A DNA stretch of 8,226 nt from CAJWLW01 sp963580095. GTDB taxonomy: Bacteria > Verrucomicrobiota > Lentisphaeria > JABSQK01 > CAJWLW01. The stretch's first letter is position 1, and each line of letters begins with the position of its first letter. Of the stretch, positions 6,637 through 8,226 are shown in pieces. Under the pieces are notes generated by a model that was not told where the DNA came from, did not search any database, and saw only the letters and a list, made by a program, of their open reading frames with translations. The stretch is taken from contig CAUZJQ010000187.1 of NCBI GenBank assembly GCA_963580095.1, positions 1 to 8,226 of the forward strand, written 5' to 3'. Position numbers and translations under genes: made by a program.

Positions 6637-7643
6637 TCTCTCCGAAATGGTTCCTGGCCGATGAAGACAACAGCTTCTTCGACGTCGAGCTCAACGACTT
6701 TGTACCGGATAAACTCTTCGATGCCCATATGCATCTGGGGCAGCGCAGCGGCTACACCAGTGACACTCACAACGACCTGGTCGCAAACACCCCGGAAATC
6801 GCCGACATGGCCTCCTACCGCGAGCATCTGCCGTGGATCCTGCCCGGCCGCAACGTCACAGGTGCCAATGTTTTGCCGTCGACCATCAGCGGTCATGACC
6901 GAGAGAAAGGCGTCGAATTCGCTGCCGGAGAAGCCGCGACCGACGATGGCAGCGGTTCCAGTGTCGTCGTTCATCCGGCGATGAGCGCTGATCAGCTGCG
7001 CGCCGAGATCGATCAGTTCCGGCCGGTCTCCTTGAAACCGTACCATATGATGGCGGCGCGGGCGGATACGCAGCAGTCGTCAATCGAAGAGTACCTGCCG
7101 GAACCGCTGGTAGCCGTGGCCCATGAGGCGAAGCTGCCGGTTGTCGTCCACCTGGTGCGGGACAAGGCGCTGGCGGACGAAGGAAATCAGAAGACTATCC
7201 GCCACTATTGCACGACTTATCCCGACATGCAGCTGGTGCTGGCGCATTGTGCCCGCGGCTTCAACCCGGGACATACAGTGCGCGGTATCGGTGCCATTGC
7301 CGGACTCGACAATGTTTTCTTTGATACCTCCTGTGCCTGCGAGTCGGGCAGCATGGTCGCGATTCTAAAGACCTTCGGTCATACAAAAATGATGTGGGGA
7401 TCGGACTTTCCATTCTGCCATTTGCACGGCCGCTGTTTCGCTATCGGCGATTTCTTCTCGTGGGCTTACGACGATCAGCTGGAGTTCGGCGTTCACGCAG
7501 TCGGCGACCGGCTGGGATTCACATTCGTCAGCCATGAGTCTATTCGCGCGATCAAGCTTGCCTGCGGTGCCTGCGACATGAGCCAAGAGCAAATCGAAGC
7601 GATCTTTCACGACAACGCTGCCCAGTTGTTCGCCCGGCGGTGA
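6633..7643 (+). CDS. Amidohydrolase family 2 (ACMSD/TIM-like) metal-dependent hydrolase or decarboxylase
   Basis: A 336-residue protein of the amidohydrolase-2 family, which folds as a metal-binding TIM barrel and hydrolyses or decarboxylates small carboxylated or ring substrates. FDAHMHLG (29-36) gives the HxH metal ligands H32 and H34. VVVHLVRD gives H173, LVLAHCARGF gives H205, and MWGSDFPF (254-261) gives the conserved aspartate D258. All expected catalytic positions are present, so it should be active. SLKPYH (133-138) is the strand with a family-typical lysine. GGGAGG, ending 6 bases before ATG 6633, is a strong ribosome site. The ATGA overlap with the aminotransferase implies the two act together, perhaps on the same amino or keto product. 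The stop codon lies in the loop of a perfect GC-rich hairpin, and the following gene is in the same frame. Confidence 0.85.
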   Translation: MISPKWFLADEDNSFFDVELNDFVPDKLFDAHMHLGQRSGYTSDTHNDLVANTPEIADMASYREHLPWILPGRNVTGANVLPSTISGHDREKGVEFAAGEAATDDGSGSSVVVHPAMSADQLRAEIDQFRPVSLKPYHMMAARADTQQSSIEEYLPEPLVAVAHEAKLPVVVHLVRDKALADEGNQKTIRHYCTTYPDMQLVLAHCARGFNPGHTVRGIGAIAGLDNVFFDTSCACESGSMVAILKTFGHTKMMWGSDFPFCHLHGRCFAIGDFFSWAYDDQLEFGVHAVGDRLGFTFVSHESIRAIKLACGACDMSQEQIEAIFHDNAAQLFARR

Positions 7644-7651
7644 GCGCCGGG
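7633..7651 (+). repeat. Perfect 7-bp hairpin with the amidohydrolase stop codon in its loop
   Basis: CCCGGCG (7633-7639) and CGCCGGG (7645-7651) pair perfectly around a GTGAG loop that contains the TGA stop (7641-7643). No T-run follows, so it is not a standard intrinsic terminator. It could stabilise the upstream message, slow ribosomes at the stop or tune expression of the next gene. Confidence 0.6.
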
Positions 7652-7677
7652 TCGAGAGCCGTCATCGAAAAACGGAA

Positions 7678-7692
7678 CGCGTAAGTTACGCG
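7678..7692. promoter_or_regulatory. 15-base palindrome, possible operator
   Basis: CGCGTAAGTTACGCG is a perfect 7-1-7 inverted repeat in the 90-base gap before the desaturase, 42 bases from its start. The single-base centre makes it a poor RNA hairpin but a normal shape for a dimeric repressor or activator site. No matching copy was seen elsewhere in the window. Confidence 0.4.
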
Positions 7693-7721
7693 GTCCAACA
7701 AAATCCAATTCGGTCGATGCC

Positions 7722-7725
7722 GGAG
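7722..7725 (+). promoter_or_regulatory. Ribosome binding site that fixes the TTG start of the desaturase
   Basis: GGAG lies 8 bases before TTG 7734, a proper spacing. The nearest upstream ATG (7717) is in another frame and reads MPEKLN before a TGA that overlaps the TTG. No ATG or GTG in the desaturase frame precedes it after the amidohydrolase stop. Confidence 0.6.
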
Positions 7726-7733
7726 AAACTGAA

Positions 7734-8226
7734 TTGAACACCGAACGCCCCACACTCAACGAAGTCCGCAAGAAGCTGCGCATCAATTGGTATCGTTCAC
7801 CTATCGCGACGGACCAGCTGCGGTCGCTCGCGTTACGCAGTAACCTCAGAGGCGCTTTCCAAGCTGTCGGGCACATCGGATTGTGGGCCTGCACCGGAGC
7901 GCTCACCTGCTATGCATTCACCCGGGGGGCTTGGGTCGCGTTCGCTGTGTGCCTGTTCCTGCACGGCACCATCGGAACATTCTTGAAGGGCATCTCCGTG
8001 CATGAACTCGGTCACGGCACCGTGTTTCGTACGAAGAAACTAAACAGCCTGTTTTTGCGGATCTACAGCATTGTCGGTTGGTGGAACTTTTACGACTACG
8101 CAATGAGCCACACCTATCATCACCGGTACACATTGCACCCGGATGGCGACCGCGAAGTTTTACTGCCTCGTCATCCGTCCTTGAGATTGCTGTATTTACT
8201 CCAGTTGTTTACGATCAACATTACCG
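7734..8226 (+). CDS. Fatty-acid-desaturase-like membrane diiron enzyme, C-terminus cut by window edge
   Basis: Starting at TTG 7734, 164 complete codons run to the right edge, so about half of a typical 300-350 residue enzyme is visible. Two of the three histidine boxes are present: HELGH (90-94) and HTYHH (126-130); the third would lie beyond the window. Hydrophobic segments at about 44-62 and 67-84 precede the first box, as in integral membrane desaturases and hydroxylases that use a diiron centre and O2 on acyl chains, sphingoid bases or carotenoids. The basic N-terminus (VRKKLRINWYRSP) and the stretch after box 2 (RYTLHPDGDREVLLP) are distinctive, but I cannot name the substrate. It follows the amidohydrolase by 90 bases in the same frame and is likely the third gene of the operon, although a separate operator-like palindrome lies in the gap. 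Confidence 0.85.
   Translation, partial: MNTERPTLNEVRKKLRINWYRSPIATDQLRSLALRSNLRGAFQAVGHIGLWACTGALTCYAFTRGAWVAFAVCLFLHGTIGTFLKGISVHELGHGTVFRTKKLNSLFLRIYSIVGWWNFYDYAMSHTYHHRYTLHPDGDREVLLPRHPSLRLLYLLQLFTINIT

Noticed and set aside
7641..7643. TGA as a selenocysteine codon joining amidohydrolase and desaturase
   Set aside because: Bacterial SECIS hairpins lie just downstream of the UGA, not around it, and the amidohydrolase already ends at its usual length.
1..8226. CRISPR arrays, tRNA or rRNA genes, insertion sequences and transposases
   Set aside because: No regularly spaced repeats, no cloverleaf or rRNA signature and no transposase motif were seen on either strand.

Overview
The window is bacterial, moderately GC-rich in its genes with AT-richer gaps. 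It has compact genes, Shine-Dalgarno sites and one or more TTG starts. The gene set is an iron/2-oxoglutarate (PhyH-type) dioxygenase, a D-2-hydroxyacid dehydrogenase, a DUF2079 membrane protein, a StrS-type aminotransferase, an amidohydrolase and a membrane desaturase. It looks like an accessory metabolic region, perhaps from an uncultured aquatic or marine proteobacterium or a relative rich in PhyH genes; that assignment is inference and nothing in the window fixes the taxon.

Layout: 1-996 (minus) is a PhyH-family dioxygenase cut by the left window edge. It has a good sigma70-like promoter and a possible 22-residue leader ORF overlapping its start. 1120-1437 (plus) is a broken short-chain dehydrogenase (SDR) remnant lacking the Rossmann N-terminus and the YxxxK block. 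1431-2396 (minus) is an intact NAD-dependent D-2-hydroxyacid dehydrogenase. 2397-2873 is a gene-free gap holding copy A of a diverged repeat. 2874-4802 (minus) is a DUF2079 multi-pass membrane protein. 4803-5235 is the divergent gap, holding a possible ORF remnant and copy B of the same repeat. 5236-8226 (plus) is a likely operon of StrS aminotransferase, amidohydrolase (overlapping the aminotransferase by four bases) and a fatty-acid-desaturase-like membrane diiron enzyme cut by the right edge.

The rightward operon reads as a small modification pathway: PLP transamination of a keto substrate, a metal-dependent hydrolysis or decarboxylation, and an O2-dependent lipid or membrane-substrate oxidation. 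The leftward dioxygenase and 2-hydroxyacid dehydrogenase could contribute further oxidation and keto/hydroxy-acid interconversion. No substrate can be read from the sequence, and whether all six genes form one pathway is inference.

The least explained structure is a pair of roughly 135-base direct repeats (2504-2637 and 5027-5162). They match at about three quarters of positions by hand alignment, flank the DUF2079 gene, and one copy carries a perfect 8-bp hairpin.
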